In this document: positions 1 to 12,000 of the stretch, piece after piece
Layout of the letters: every line of letters starts with the position of its first letter
Position numbering within the stretch: the stretch's first letter is position 1
DNA from: Isoetes taiwanensis
Lineage: Eukaryota; Streptophyta; Lycopodiopsida; Isoetales; Isoetaceae
Assembly (NCBI GenBank): GCA_021234155.1
Contig: JAJEKV010000002.1
Coordinates: forward strand, 11,086,725-11,150,724
Direction of reading: 5' to 3'
DNA length: 64,000 nucleotides
Notes under the pieces: generated by a model
What the model was told of the DNA's origin: nothing
Seen by the model: only the letters and a program-made list of their open reading frames with translations
The model's database searches: none
Position numbers and translations under genes: made by a program

Positions 1-2570
1 CTTGCTTTCGGGTTATTTGGCTTTTCGAAGGTTCTTTGGCTTTCAAAGATTAGTTTGTTCTCGATGACTTGGTGTGTTCTTTTTCTGTGTGTTTGGTTAC
101 GGTTACAGTTACAAGTAGGTTTGATTCGAGTGGTTTGCTTTGATCTGGTTCGAGTGGTTCTTCTGGATCGTTTACTTCCAGTTCTTCTTTTTGGATCGTT
201 TGCTTCCAGTTCTTCTGTTTGATCTGGTTCAAGTGGTTTTTCTAGATCGTTGCTTCCAGTTCTTCTGGTTTTTTTATGGGTCCCTCGTTGCCATATCTCT
301 GTGCTCTTCCCGCCCTTGGTTTGGCCGTTTTGCATCTCTCTTTCCGGGTTTCCTGTTTTTCAGTTCTGTTCGATTCCTGAGGGTCCAATTTGCATTCCAG
401 TTTATCATCTATTTTCTCAGATATCTTGAAGTTCTGGATCCCTATCTTGTTTCTCTATTTTCTGCCTTGGTCTCGATCCTATCAGCTTGATCCTATCTTG
501 TTTCTCTATTTTCTGCCTTGTTTCTCGATCCTATCTTGTTTCTCTATTTTCTGCCTTGGTCTCGATCAGTTATGAGGGTTGCAGCTTCCTCACCTGCATC
601 CTACCACAGATCTATGCCCCTTTTCCGTCTCTTTATGAATATCCCCTTTCAGATTAACCCCAGGTCTGCCACAACCTCCGCCTGAGTTCGTCTGGTACTA
701 ATTTGATCGAGTTTTTCTGTTCCTTACTCTCTTGATGAGGTCGTTCTTGGCGATGGCGGCATCCTCACCTGCATCTGGCCTCAGATTCGACATGCATCTG
801 GCACCCCTGGCCGATTCGCCACCGCTTCTTTCCGACTGTTTTGTATTTTCTATCTTAGGCAGGGATACCAGGCGTCAGTTATCCTTGCCCCCTCTATGGA
901 TTACCTCGCTTTCATTTTAAGTTTATTTGTGAATTTTGTAGGGTTTGTCTTGCTATACTTCCTCTTAGGCGTGTTGTTCTTTTGTCGGGTCTAGTGGCCC
1001 TGTTCTTTGAATTTTTCTTGTCTTGCTCGTAAATCTCTTTGGACTTTATAGCTTCTATGTTATTGCTAACACTATGTGAAAGTATTAGTTATTGCATGCG
1101 AAACTCGTGCACATATACTTTGCGATGCCCCATATTACTCAACACCTCAGGGTTGGTTCAACATGGCAGATTATGTAAGGATATCAATTTTCGTATGATT
1201 AGAGAACATGTCGTCTTGTGATAGAAGAAGTTCTTGTCATCATTATGGTTGTGGTATAACATTAGATGTAGTGAATTATCATAATTGAACTTAGAGTTAT
1301 TATAGAAAGATAGCTTTAAGGCCAACAAGTGTATATCTCGGTTTTATGTTATACCCTAGAGCTTATGGGACTTTGAAGATGCCACGTGGTATGTCTCTGC
1401 TAGGCAGTTTTTGTCTTGGCAACTTGTCTGCCTCGAGTTATTTTACGCTTCTTGTCCTTATAAATTTGGTCGCGTTGGTTGTATACATGGTTTATATCTG
1501 CGAGATTATTTTCTTAGGTCTTGTAGGGCTAGTTCCCTTAGGAAGGTTGTTGGCAAGTAAGTTGTGGTCTTGAAATTGACTTATTTTGATTTGAAACGTG
1601 TGATTTTGCTATACAACCATGGTGCATCAAGCATGTTTTTTCAACCACGAAATGTTTAGCACCATCGGCATTTAGCGTGGCAAGTGACCTTTGCATCAAC
1701 ACAAGGGACTTGAACATGGTATGTATGTTCTTTCTAATATTTTTGCACTGTTGTTGTAACCATTCCCCCTTCTTGTTGCATGTTATTCTCTAGTCCGATT
1801 TGAGTCGAGTAGAGTCATTTTCTCCTCCTCGATATCTTTTAGTTTTGGAAGTATTCGTGCATAGGTGCTAAAGCTTTACATGTATGCGTATGCATGATAT
1901 TTCCCACGATGCATGTGTTGCCCCTTTGTTCATTAGGTGCCCTTTAGCCGCTATCTAGATGTGTATATGCTTTGTTGTCATATATGATAGTTACTTCTTT
2001 TACTTATGTTTGTCCCTTTGATTCACATGATTCTGCATACGATCTTCTGGTATGTTCTCCTGAGCGCATTCGGTTGAGATTTTATTGCATTGTTTTTTGT
2101 AACTCGAATCATCAATTTCATGAGAGCAGTTTGCCATGTACATTTGTCATGTTGCACCCCCGGGCTCTGAGAGATTGTGCATTGCGTAATTTCAAGCTTT
2201 TAGGCCATGTGTTGATTGCCATATCTCTTTCTCTAGAGTGTTTATTTGGCGCTCGATGTTCACATTAAATTCATCTTGGGGTTTTCTATGGTTTTATTTA
2301 TACAGTTTCTTTTGCTCTCCGACTTTCTATGCTGTATGTTTGATGCATTTTGGGCATATATATCTAGTAGATGATATGTGTATTGCATGGTTTCGGTTGC
2401 CTTTGGGAACTTTGTGCATTGCATGATTCCAACCAAGTTCGTTATTTCGATGCTCGTTCTATATGTCATGCAATTTCCTTTCTTTCGGACTCATATTCAT
2501 ACATTCCATTTCACTTATTGCTATGATTAAGTCGGGATAGACCGGGGCTTGTTCATTTATTTTTCATTTT
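1..2570. other. T-rich non-coding stretch with short tandem repeats
   Basis: No gene is supported here. The plus strand is strikingly rich in T and poor in A. Open frames in this stretch give Phe/Leu/Ser/Cys-rich translations typical of composition-driven frames. About 100-260 holds degenerate repeats of a unit built from 'ggatcgtttgcttccag' and 'ttcgagtggttc'. About 440-570 holds three copies of a unit containing 'cttgtttctctattttctg', spaced 37-51 bp. It could be a long intron, a retroelement untranslated region or an old satellite; nothing seen decides between these. Confidence 0.6.
440..575 (+). repeat. short tandem repeat, three copies of a 37-51 bp unit
   Basis: Each copy starts 'gatcc(c)tatcttg', runs through 'ttctctattttctgccttg' and ends in a short 'gtctcgatc'-like spacer. 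The copies are nearly identical to one another, so this is a recent local duplication inside the T-rich block. No coding role is visible. Confidence 0.8.
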
Positions 2571-3059
2571 CATGTCTCTAATTACGCGGGAATGCTGTGA
2601 CTGTCCATATAGTTATTTTGGATTACTCGTTGGTTTTTTAGTTCTATCCATATGGTCCCCCCTATGTCGGTCAATGCATGCGCTTTTTTCATATGTTCCC
2701 AGTTGTTTTTGTCTTGGGTTGCCTTTTGAGGGCCCATGCACACTTTTGTGTCATACGATCTCAGTTTTTCTCGCCTTTGAGGGCTTATTATATATTTGCA
2801 TTGTATGACATTAGCGATAAACGTCTTAATTCTTCTATTTCTCCTTGCATGTTCGTCATACTTCTCGTATTTCATTCTATTTCCTTTTCATTCCAATTTC
2901 TATTTTACATTTTTGCATTGTTCGACGTTTTTGGTCTATGTTATGGTTATCTTGTCCCATACGTGTTTGTCCTCTTTTCGTGTTGACTTTCGCTTTTTCT
3001 TCTTCATGCTTGATCAATTCTTGTTATATCACCTTTGTTGCGGCCCTTCTTCCTTTCGA

Positions 3060-5165
3060 GGCTCGTTATAGGTTCATTGCTCAACGATTCTATGCAGTTC
3101 TATCTTTGCATCCTTTATGGTTATTGCATCCTTTGCATCTTAGATCTTCAGTCTTGGTAACACGCATTTGGTTGGTGTCTTTTACTCATGGTTTGGTTGG
3201 TAAGTCCGCTCGTTACATATGTGCGTTTGGCATGGGATAGTTTTTTTTTTTTATTTAATCAGCCTTTTTCTTGACATATAGTTTTTCCATAGTCAGATGT
3301 CTAGTTGTTTACTTTGCTCTTTCATAAAAGTTCTGGTCCATTCTTTACGATCACTTTTATATGCCACGTTTCTCCTGGTCAATTCTTTTCAGTGTTCATG
3401 CTGGGGTGTCTTTTTCTATCTTGTCAAGGTGGTGTCTCTTGCCCAGTTCATTATGGTTGGGTTTCTTCATCTTGTTCACTCAAGTTAATGGCATGGTGGG
3501 GTTGAGATTTGCATTTGTTTTTTCTAGTGGTTTGCTTGCATTACTGTTTCTAGAGGCATTTGACCTGTCTCTTTTCGTTTGGTCATCTCACCTCATGATT
3601 TTTTCTTCGTCCTTTTTTGCCCCGTATCTCATATTTTTCCCCCGTATTCCTTTTTTGCTCTTTATCCTTCATTAACCTCTTGAATTGCCTTAGGCTTGTT
3701 GTCTCGGTTTATCTTTTTGCCCCAGTTTCTTATTTGTCATTTTTGTGTTTTAACCTCTTGAATCGCCTTATTTTTCTTTTTTCTTGTCTTGTCTCCTTCG
3801 TTTCTCATCTTGGTTTACCTTGGTTCTCTTTGCTCTGTTGTGTCCATTTATCATGCTTTTGCTCCTTGATCTGCTTTATCCTTGTTTCTCCATCGGCCTT
3901 GCTTAACCCTTTCCTCCTTGTTTGTCTCATCTGATCGATTCTGGTCATCTTGTTTTACCAACTTGTCTCATTTGCTCCATCCTTTTGGCTTATCATTGTG
4001 CTACATTGCTTTTGTTCTCATAGTGGTCTCTAGTCCATGGGTCTTGTTCTCTCCATTTGTCACTTTACTCAGCTGCTAGCCTAGTTCTTTTCTGCTCCAT
4101 CCATTCTTACCTGACCGCTTTGGTTTGTCCGTTGATTTGATCGTCATTTCTTGCTTATTCTTGCCGCGTTCTTTCTCTCGCTCTTTGCATATGAGCATTT
4201 TACACTAAAAGTTTCATTTTTTTATAATAGCATCCATTGGGCATATCGCATCTTCAGTTTGATGTCTGCTTCATTGCTTAGCAATTTTATGCAATCTATC
4301 TTTGCATTCTCTATGGCATCTTTTGCACCTTAGATCTTTGGTCTTGGAAACACACAGTTGTTTGGTTTGCTTTGCTCATCGTTTGGTTGGTAAGTTTGCT
4401 CTTTAGATATGCGCATAGGGTATTTCCATAGTTGGATGTCTAGTTGATTACTTTCATAAAATTTTTACCTTTCCATTCTTTATGACCATTTTCATCTACC
4501 GCGTTTCTTTTGGTCTCTATTCTTGTTAGTATTCGTGCTAGGGTGTCTCTTTTATATCTTGGAAAGGTGGTGTCTCTGCCCATTTTCATCATGGGTGGGT
4601 TTTTTTTTTTTATTCGTTTTTATGGTATGCTGGGTTTGAAGTTCGAATTTGCTCTTTCTAATGGCTTGCTTGCATTTCTATTTCTAGAGGCTTTTGCCCT
4701 ACCTTTTTTCATTGGTCATCTCACCTTATGATTTTTCCTTAGTTATTTTTTCCGTATTTCATATTTTTCCTCCGAGTTCCTTCTTTGCTCTTTATCCTTC
4801 GTTCACCTCTTGCATTGCTTTACGCTCGTATCTCTGTTGATCCGTTTTCTCCAGTTCCTTATTATTTGTCTTTTCGTTATTTGACTGCTTGAATCGTCTA
4901 GTTTTCTTTTCTTGCCTTGTCTTCTTCGTTTCTCATCGTTATTCGCCTTGGTTCTCTTTGCTATGTTGGTGTCCATATTTCTGGCTTTTGCTCCTTGATC
5001 TGTTTTATCCTCATTTCTCTATCGGCCTTGCTTAGCCATTTTCTACCATGTTTGTCTTTTTCATCTGAAGGATTCTGGTCATTCTGTTTACCAGTTTCCC
5101 TTTTTTGTTTCTACTTTTGTCCTTTTTCTAGTCATCCTAGCTTGTCGCATTCTTTTTTGAGGTAG
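3060..5165 (+). repeat. 1.13-kb tandem duplication of T-rich sequence
   Basis: Two diverged copies lie head to tail, roughly 3060-4150 and 4250-5165. Shared landmarks keep a near-constant offset of 1129-1137 bp: 'gatgtctagttg' near 3298 and 4434, 'tttctagaggc' near 3548 and 4681, and 'gctccttgatct' at 3861 and 4990. Divergence is visible but moderate, with many small indels. Neither copy has a sustained open frame, so this is duplicated non-coding DNA, not a duplicated gene. Neighbouring sequence has the same composition, which suggests the whole T-rich block grew by tandem duplication. Confidence 0.85.
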
Positions 5166-5177
5166 GTTCCTCTTCTA

Positions 5178-5215
5178 TCGGCTACTTGATTGTATCATAG
5201 GACCCATCCTAGGAA
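5178..5215 (+). repeat. 38-bp direct repeat, left copy
   Basis: This 38-bp sequence, containing 'cttgattgtatcatagg' and 'acccatcctaggaa', recurs at 8607-8644 with one mismatch (gct versus gcc). The sequences outside the 38 bp do not match each other. The left copy overlaps the first arm of the hairpin at 5203-5264. It may mark the ends of a mobile or rearranged segment of 3.4 kb. Confidence 0.9.
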
Positions 5216-5264
5216 TGCCACGGTTCTATTGTGATAGCAATAGAACCGACATTCCTTGGATGGG
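5203..5264. other. 62-nt near-perfect hairpin
   Basis: The outer arms are 15 bp (5203-5217 and 5250-5264, one mismatch). After a small asymmetric bulge, inner arms of 11 bp follow (cggttctattg and caatagaaccg) around a 6-nt loop. The result is a stable stem in either strand's RNA. Its size and pairing would suit a small foldback element, a transposon end or a miRNA-like precursor. No promoter or terminator function can be read from sequence alone. Confidence 0.85.
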
Positions 5265-5277
5265 GACGCCCTTCCTC

Positions 5278-5350
5278 GCCTCTCCTATTTATACGGCTTC
5301 ATTCTTCCTTTCCATTCCTCTCCTATTTATACGGCTCCTTTTTCATTCTT
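5278..5350 (+). promoter_or_regulatory. duplicated TATA-like segment
   Basis: The string 'cctctcctatttatacggct' occurs twice, about 40 bp apart, separated by a pyrimidine-rich spacer. Each copy has a TATA-like core 'tatttata', and pyrimidine-rich sequence follows. This arrangement resembles a core promoter of a plant gene or LTR, but no gene with a readable product follows. A short frame from an ATG near 5526 (Met-Ala-Arg-Gly-Arg-Gly) stops after 16 codons. Promoter activity is inference only. Confidence 0.3.
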
Positions 5351-5359
5351 TCTCTTTTG

Positions 5360-7535
5360 CCTCCACAAGTTTCCCGCCCCCCTCACTCTCTATCATATCT
5401 GGTTTGTTATTGTATGTACGCTTTTCGTGTTTAGTGTTTGTTACTGATTCATTCATGTTGTGGCCCCATAGCCTCCGCCAGATAGCATTTCTGTCATTTC
5501 ATTAGCTGGAAGACCCATCTTTATATGGCTCGTGGTCGCGGCTTTTGTCCGGTGATATTTCTACGGGCGTTGTAGCCTCCCGAGGACCGTGACTTTGTTA
5601 TTTATTTCTCTGGCTGGCGCCAGAGTTCTCCGGAGGCAAAGATCTGAATTTGATGTTCTTTCCCTGGCGGATGGTTTCCATCGACGGCTCCCGGCTTGGT
5701 CGGTTTGTTTCTTCTACCTCGAGCTCCGAGCATATATTCTTTGAGAATTGCGGCTCTACCAGAAGCTTTAATCCTTTATCATTGTTTTTTCAGACTTTTT
5801 CAGACCTTTTGATTGCAGGTCATTTTCACAAGTTCTTTTCAGTTGTCGAGTTTATCTTGTTGTATTCACCTTTACTTCGCTGGCAGACGATAGCTGCACT
5901 TTGAGAGCTTGACTTAATCGGCTCGTAGAACGGTCCCTGGGCTAACTAATGGGTCAATATACCCCTATTTATGCATGTATATACATATTCATGGCATACA
6001 TGCAGCATGAGATTAGGGTTTTATATCTTGGAGAAAAGGATTGTTGCGGTGAAAGCATGAAGGTAGGGAGCAATCTGGGCAGTTTTGGAGCCCGAAATTT
6101 AGCATCATATCTGCGACCCGGAGATCTTTCTTTGTGTGATTTTTCTTTGTTGGAAAGGTCTTTAAGTAAGCTTTCCGGAATGGGTCTGACTGCCAAAACT
6201 CATCCGTAAGGAAAGTTATACAGAAATAGTGATGCTGAGTCAGAATTGATCAGACTATGCCTATTCTTCTGCTAGCTTTTGCTTCTTGGAGCTTGAAGAC
6301 GACTTTGAGTGCACCACTAAAGGTCCAGAGGTCTATGTGGAAAGAAATGCTATCAGGTGGGTTTTGCTTTTGGATCAATTGAGGTGTGCTATGAGCTGCT
6401 GTACATTAGTCTCAAGCATACGATTTTTGTAATGCAAATATGATAGATTATGAATTTGTTGGAGACTCATAAGGCTAGAGAAGAAAATCAATGATTGGAA
6501 ACATCCCTGTATTGATTTTAAGTCAAGAATGGCTGAATATTACATGAAGAGCACCGGACCAGCATGGAAACTTAAAAAGGCGTAATTAGATTGATCCGGG
6601 TCGCAATCGGTAGCCTTAACCATTTTGTGTTCATGTTATGTTTTTATTACTTTGGTTTTGTGCTTTATTTTGTTGGTCTTGCATTTGCTGCCTTTCTGTA
6701 ATTTATTTGCATGTCCTAGTATGAAGCTAAGTCCCCTGTTTAATTGGTTGCATTCGAGCTAGCACAGAGGGAGACTATAATGAAGAGTCGAAGCGTGACA
6801 ATCATAATAGTAAGAATATGCATTGCTTGATAATTCGTCTAACCATGGTAAAATTCTAAGGTTTGATAGCATCTTCTTTAGCTCATGGAGATGGGCTAAT
6901 AGCCGAAGTAGTCTAGCAGATGTAGAGCGCCAACGACTTCTCAAGATCAAGGATTTTAGCATCAAGTTCGCATGTGGATCTTGGAACAGGAATAAGCCGG
7001 TCATCCTGGACATCAAGGATTATTGAGATTGAGACGGGTCCACATTGCGCCAAGGAGAGCCATGTGAAGCTTGGGGTTTCCTCAATGTGACTATAGCATG
7101 AAGTACAGCCTAGTCCGAAAAGCGAATCGTAGTTTTCAAGTTGTTGCATTGTATTTTATCAAGAGCATCATAGCTAATGGATTCAAAGTATAAACGCTAC
7201 TAACGCTGTATTCCCATGGGGAAGATGGTTTCGAGGTAAGTTTCATTATAGAAGATGTTAGCATCTTTCCTTGATCAAGAACGATATAGGTATTGAAGCT
7301 ACATCAATGATACCAAAGTTCGTGAATCTCCTCCACATGTTTGTATCAGGATCAAGGATCTTCACCAATGAGTTAGCCATTTCAAGATGGTTAGGTTGTA
7401 TGGGCAACCTCGACAAGGGCTAAGATATGATCTAGGCAATACGTTTAATAAATATTGTAATGAACTCTACATGTCATGGTCTCTTTGCATTGCTCTACCT
7501 GTCTTGGTATTTGATTATGTCTTATTGGAACTCCT
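5360..7535. other. no supported gene; scattered coding-like scraps
   Basis: Composition becomes balanced here, unlike the T-rich block before it. Short frames exist (for example 6060-6209, plus strand) but give no recognisable family. A self-complementary string 'ctctggctggcgccagag' lies near 5610. About 6280-6370 reads for a short way like protein (Phe-Leu-Glu-Leu-Glu-Asp-Asp-Phe-Glu) before stops. The segment may belong to a decayed retroelement between the two 38-bp repeats, but no conserved domain could be named. Confidence 0.4.
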
Positions 7536-7539
7536 CCGG

Positions 7540-7860
7540 GTCGCCGAGCGGTCTCGGTGGCCTAGTTGCTCCTGCGATGCTCATGTTTATCCTGCGGATT
7601 GTGGTTCTTGTGCTCGCGGACACCGGGCTTAGTTCTCCGCGTGGATTTCACGCTACTAACCTTGTGAAACCCCATGGTAAGAGGTCCCGCTGCCGACGTA
7701 ATGAGGGTATGCGATAATGGTGGTTCACCCCACCACCTCGCTGGCTTGAAATGTGTCGGCCGGGCAACATGTCGCTAACACCAGATGTATCGGGCCGAGC
7801 TACCCATTGTCCCGAGTTTGTTTATGATGGTTTGATACCTCGATATGTTCTTGCCTTGAT
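7540..7860 (+). mobile_element. SINE-like element with tRNA-derived head (putative)
   Basis: A G/C-rich island contains 'tggcctagttg' at 7558-7568, a very good match to the RNA polymerase III A box. A weaker B-box-like 'ggttcttgtgc' sits at 7603. The start-to-start spacing is 45 nt, as in a tRNA gene. A non-tRNA body follows with 'ctccgcgtggattt', loosely like bodies of some plant SINEs. There is no canonical tRNA fold or anticodon arm, so it is not called a tRNA gene. The 3' end and target duplications could not be defined. The B box is poor, so this remains tentative. Confidence 0.4.
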
Positions 7861-8606
7861 GTTCATGATGTTTTCTTTATTGTCATAGTTCATGCTGCAA
7901 CTACAGGTTCTTGCAGGTCTTGAATTGTTATGTTTCTATATCCAAGATTCCAGAGTATTTCCATGCATGCAGAGGCGTACCAGGATCCTTCCACTTAGTC
8001 ACAAGGACTAACCCTGAGTGCATGTGCAGCTGAAAAGCAAGGCGATGGCACCAAATAAATAAGCAGGGCTCAAGGCTATGGATGGGCTTATGAAGCTTCT
8101 AGGGATTGAGTTGCTAACATGGATGTCAGAACCATTGAGTAATGGATTCTTTGGATGTTAATGTTATTTGATTATATTGAGAGATATCAAGTATTTGCTC
8201 ATTGAGTTTTGAGTAATTTAGTCAGGCAAGAGGAAGATTCAATTCTTCACCATATTCAATTGTTTGTCATACCAACCTAGAATTAGCTGTGAGCATTGAC
8301 AAGATCCTGAAAGGTTTAGATAATAACTCGCGTGCCTCATTACCCTTCTCATTAGGGTTTTCCTCGAAAACTAAAGGGCTGGATTTTTCATCCCTGAGAA
8401 GCGGTCGCCGCTTTTTCTACTTTTGCATAGACCAAGCTGCTTAATGAATCATCTTTATCATGTAGTCCTCAGGGCCTTGTGCTCTCGATGATTGTCTAGT
8501 TTCGGAGCACTCAAATTTCAAGTTTTTTTCAAAAGGTCTACCCCGAATAGGGGAATCATTTTGTACTCAACGATTTTACAAAGCTCAATGAGAACACCAC
8601 TTCACT

Positions 8607-8644
8607 TCGGCCACTTGATTGTATCATAGGACCCATCCTAGGAA
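8607..8644 (+). repeat. 38-bp direct repeat, right copy
   Basis: Matches 5178-5215 with one mismatch over 38 bp. This copy lacks the hairpin that follows the left copy. The 3.43-kb separation and sharp loss of similarity on both sides are what would be expected of terminal or target repeats, or of a break-repair footprint. Confidence 0.9.
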
Positions 8645-8929
8645 AGAACGTTGCTTGTGTATAAGATGCTAAAATTAAGCTTACTATCTAATGTGAAGGT
8701 ATAGATATGTCCAGACCTCTTTATTCTAAGATTTTGGTATCATCCAGGGTATATTTGGTGGCATCTTGGCTGGCTATAGGGCTGATAGGAAGTTGTGTTG
8801 GCATGCTTTAAATTCTGATAGTTGAGATGGATAATGGATCTGTCCGAAATTGTGTTTTCAGACTTGTCTCACTAATATATGATGGCGTATATGGTAAGCT
8901 CTTGATTGTTGGAGTACACATAAATCTGA

Positions 8930-9025
8930 AAGGGATCATGGTACATACGCTGTTGCTAATGTATGAACAAAGTACATATGCTGGACGAGATCATGGTACA
9001 TATGCTGTTGCTGATGTATGAACAG
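8930..9025 (+). repeat. two-copy tandem repeat, ~54-bp period
   Basis: 'gatcatggtacata' followed by 'gctgttgct(a/g)atgtatgaac' occurs twice in tandem, with three or four differences between copies. It lies in AT-rich sequence with no sustained frame beyond the repeat. Confidence 0.8.
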
Positions 9026-12000
9026 AGTTTATTTCAAGAAATACATGGAGACTTGTGTACAGATTATCATGGCAGCTTAATTATGAATACTATGAAAAAA
9101 TATAAAAAGTTTTGTTGGAAAGTTACTTTTTGAGATTAGGATGCTAATAATGTCCAAATTTTAAGTGCTGAAATGGAAAAAGGGAAATGCAAAGATTATG
9201 ATGTAAGATGGCAAATGATTATTCTAAGATTGTTAAAAGTGTAAACATTAAGCGTGAGATGCTGTGTATTTTCAAATCATTGGCTAATGCTTGCCAGGAT
9301 GTTAAGTGCCAGTTTTGCTTCAATATGTAAGTTTTAGTTAATTGTTAACTTAGTCTTTAATCCTTCTCTCTTGTTTATTGATCATCCGGCTCGTAGGTGC
9401 GTGACTCACCGTGTAGCCATTCACATAAAAGAACTAAACTATTCTATGCACTCCAAATGTATGATTATGGTTACATATTTAACCTGGATATTTTGTTATA
9501 TGATATGATAGCATTTTAATAAATATGATTGAAATGAGAAATTTTGGAAAGTTTACATCGGGACTCCTTGCAGAATGAATTTGAGATCGGCTACAATCTA
9601 AGATGCATAGATAAGTCTGTTCACTAACAGTGCATGCAGCTCCAGCAGAACGATTGCCTAAGGAGGAGATTCTGGAAGAGATTCCGGATGAATTTGTGAT
9701 GGTTTTTTGCTACAGTAAACTGGTCAATGCATTTCGAAAATGCATTGACTTAATTGCTAAAGTGTTTTCTAAAATAACCAATTTGGCTTAAAAGCTTGTC
9801 CTAATTCATGAACTTGGTTGCATTTTATTACCTTTCTAAGTGCTGAAGTTATAAAGCTAGTTCTCAATTGAAAAAACAAGTATCGTAGGTTAATGATAAT
9901 TGAATGTAAAAAAAAAGGGGATTGATGAGTCCATGTTGATTACATACACCACCTATTTGCCCAAGCTCAACCAATTGTTTAACTGGGATGTTATGGAAAA
10001 CAAATAAGTTGAATTCAATCCCACTTAGATGTGATATATTTTTCTAGAGGAAGAATAATATAGGAGTCCCATAGATGTGATATAATCTTCTAAGAAGAAT
10101 AATAAAGGGAACGGGTTCATCCTCCTTCATGTTTTTTGTTTGCAGAATCGAATGGGTTATTAGGCCAAGTTTTTAGGTGGTTGCTCACGACATTGTAGGG
10201 ACTAGGCTAAGACCATACAGATATTTGTGGGTTGAGCTTTTTTGGGCGTTTGGCCTTCAATTATTATGAGTAAGGTATTCAATTTTAAGAGCGTCTAACG
10301 GTTGAAAGGGAGAGCTTATGTTTATAGGCAATGAGTTTAAAGAGGGATACATGGGAGTTGGTTGGCATTCTGCCCTTATATTCAATGTCGATCCGCCTAG
10401 ATTGTTAATACAGTGCCTTAGTATTGAATACGATGTGTTTTGTATATTAAAACACAATGCATCTAACATCAACAAATAGAGTATCTGTGCCATTGCTCTT
10501 GGAAGTTGAAATATTGTACTAGGACATCATTCTAAAAGATTCCTTGTAGTCCGCTAATAGGTTAGTGGACCTTTCAAACTTCTTATTGCATAATCAAGCT
10601 CAGATAATGCACACATTTAAAACAATGTGTCATTTGCATTGAAAAGCACTCTTCTTATGCGGTGTCATATTTCTTGACTCACAACATACATCAGATGGAA
10701 ATAAATGTATTCTAATGTATTGGTCATGACTCTAATCTGAGGAAAGTATGCGTGCAAAAATGCAATGAAATTAGCATGCCTTAAATAATACCTTCAGGGA
10801 TTGATAAAATTGAACATACGTAAAATTGCTGTATCTCCCTCATAAAAGCATAAGACAAAGTTGTTGTGTAGTCAACACTAGGAATAGAATAGAATGGAAT
10901 ATGATCTCGTGCATATTCAAGATCTAGAATAACACAGAATGGCAAGTAAGGAAAGAACGAGCGAGGAGTGTCACGCTAGGAGTGTCTGGCCAAATGGAAG
11001 CCTTGTAAAACAACCGAGTTTACGGAACATGCAAGAACCCGGGCTTCTTAGTTTGTGCATGGAAGGCATCAGACATTTATATGACATGTACCAATATGGA
11101 AATGTGTACGTATGGGTACTTCTGTAATAATTAATCGTGAAGGCATGTATAACATGGCATAAGTACACCCAAGTATAGCCATAATGAGGCATATAGGAGG
11201 GCTTTCCCCTATGAAAAGTCGTGATACCGGTGTTCTTTACACCTTGCATGCAATACGGCATATCCCCATTATACATGCTGCACCCGGGTTTACATCCGGC
11301 CAGATTCTATCCGCCCTTGTTCCACAATCCGCACTCAAAATTCCGCCTCTAATTCCTCGATCTTCTTAATGTTGCAAAGACCTTGGCCCTCGAACATTAT
11401 TTAATCTTGGATTTAAATTTGAGCTCCTCGATTCACCCACTTGTCTTTATGTCTTGGATGTCTCCCTTTGCCTTTAGATCCCACCTCGATGTGGCCCCTT
11501 GTCCGCAACAATGAAAAAGCAACTCACTTGTTCATATTCATGTTCTAGTCTCATACTCCACCCCTACCCCTGTCTTGTTCTCCTAGTTCTCAGTGATGAT
11601 CATGCCTGTTCACTTCATAACCTAGGACTCTCGGGACTCTTTGTAAGCACCTCCCAGCCTTTATTTCTCTCGAGATTAACCTTAATCTCATGATATATCT
11701 TGCCCTCAGATTAAACTCGCTCAGAATTAGATCTCATGCTAGACAAAGATCTTCTATATTAATTGAACTCATGGGATCTTGATTTTCGTGTTTGATCCTG
11801 AAGAATACTATGCCTCGTGAATCATCATTGAGGGGAAGCCATCGCTTAGGGAAGGAGTAGTGTGATGACCATACGGGTATAATACAAAGATGGTCATTAC
11901 ACATAGGCAAAAGTAATATGTTGGAGATGGGTTTTGAACTAAGTAAGTGTTGGTTGAAAGTCATCGAATCTTTCCAAATGCATATGCCATGATCATAGAG

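Noticed and set aside
2572-5505. Many plus-strand frames of 60-130 codons
   Set aside because: They overlap in several frames in T-rich DNA, are Phe/Leu/Ser-rich, and are not preserved between the two tandem copies.
7550-7620. tRNA gene
   Set aside because: A/B box spacing fits, but the B box is poor and no cloverleaf or anticodon arm can be formed; called SINE-like instead.
9630-9795. Exon with Ile-Pro-Asp-Glu-Phe like U-box E4 ubiquitin factors
   Set aside because: Only five residues agree; the residues after it do not fit the U-box, and no neighbouring exons were found.
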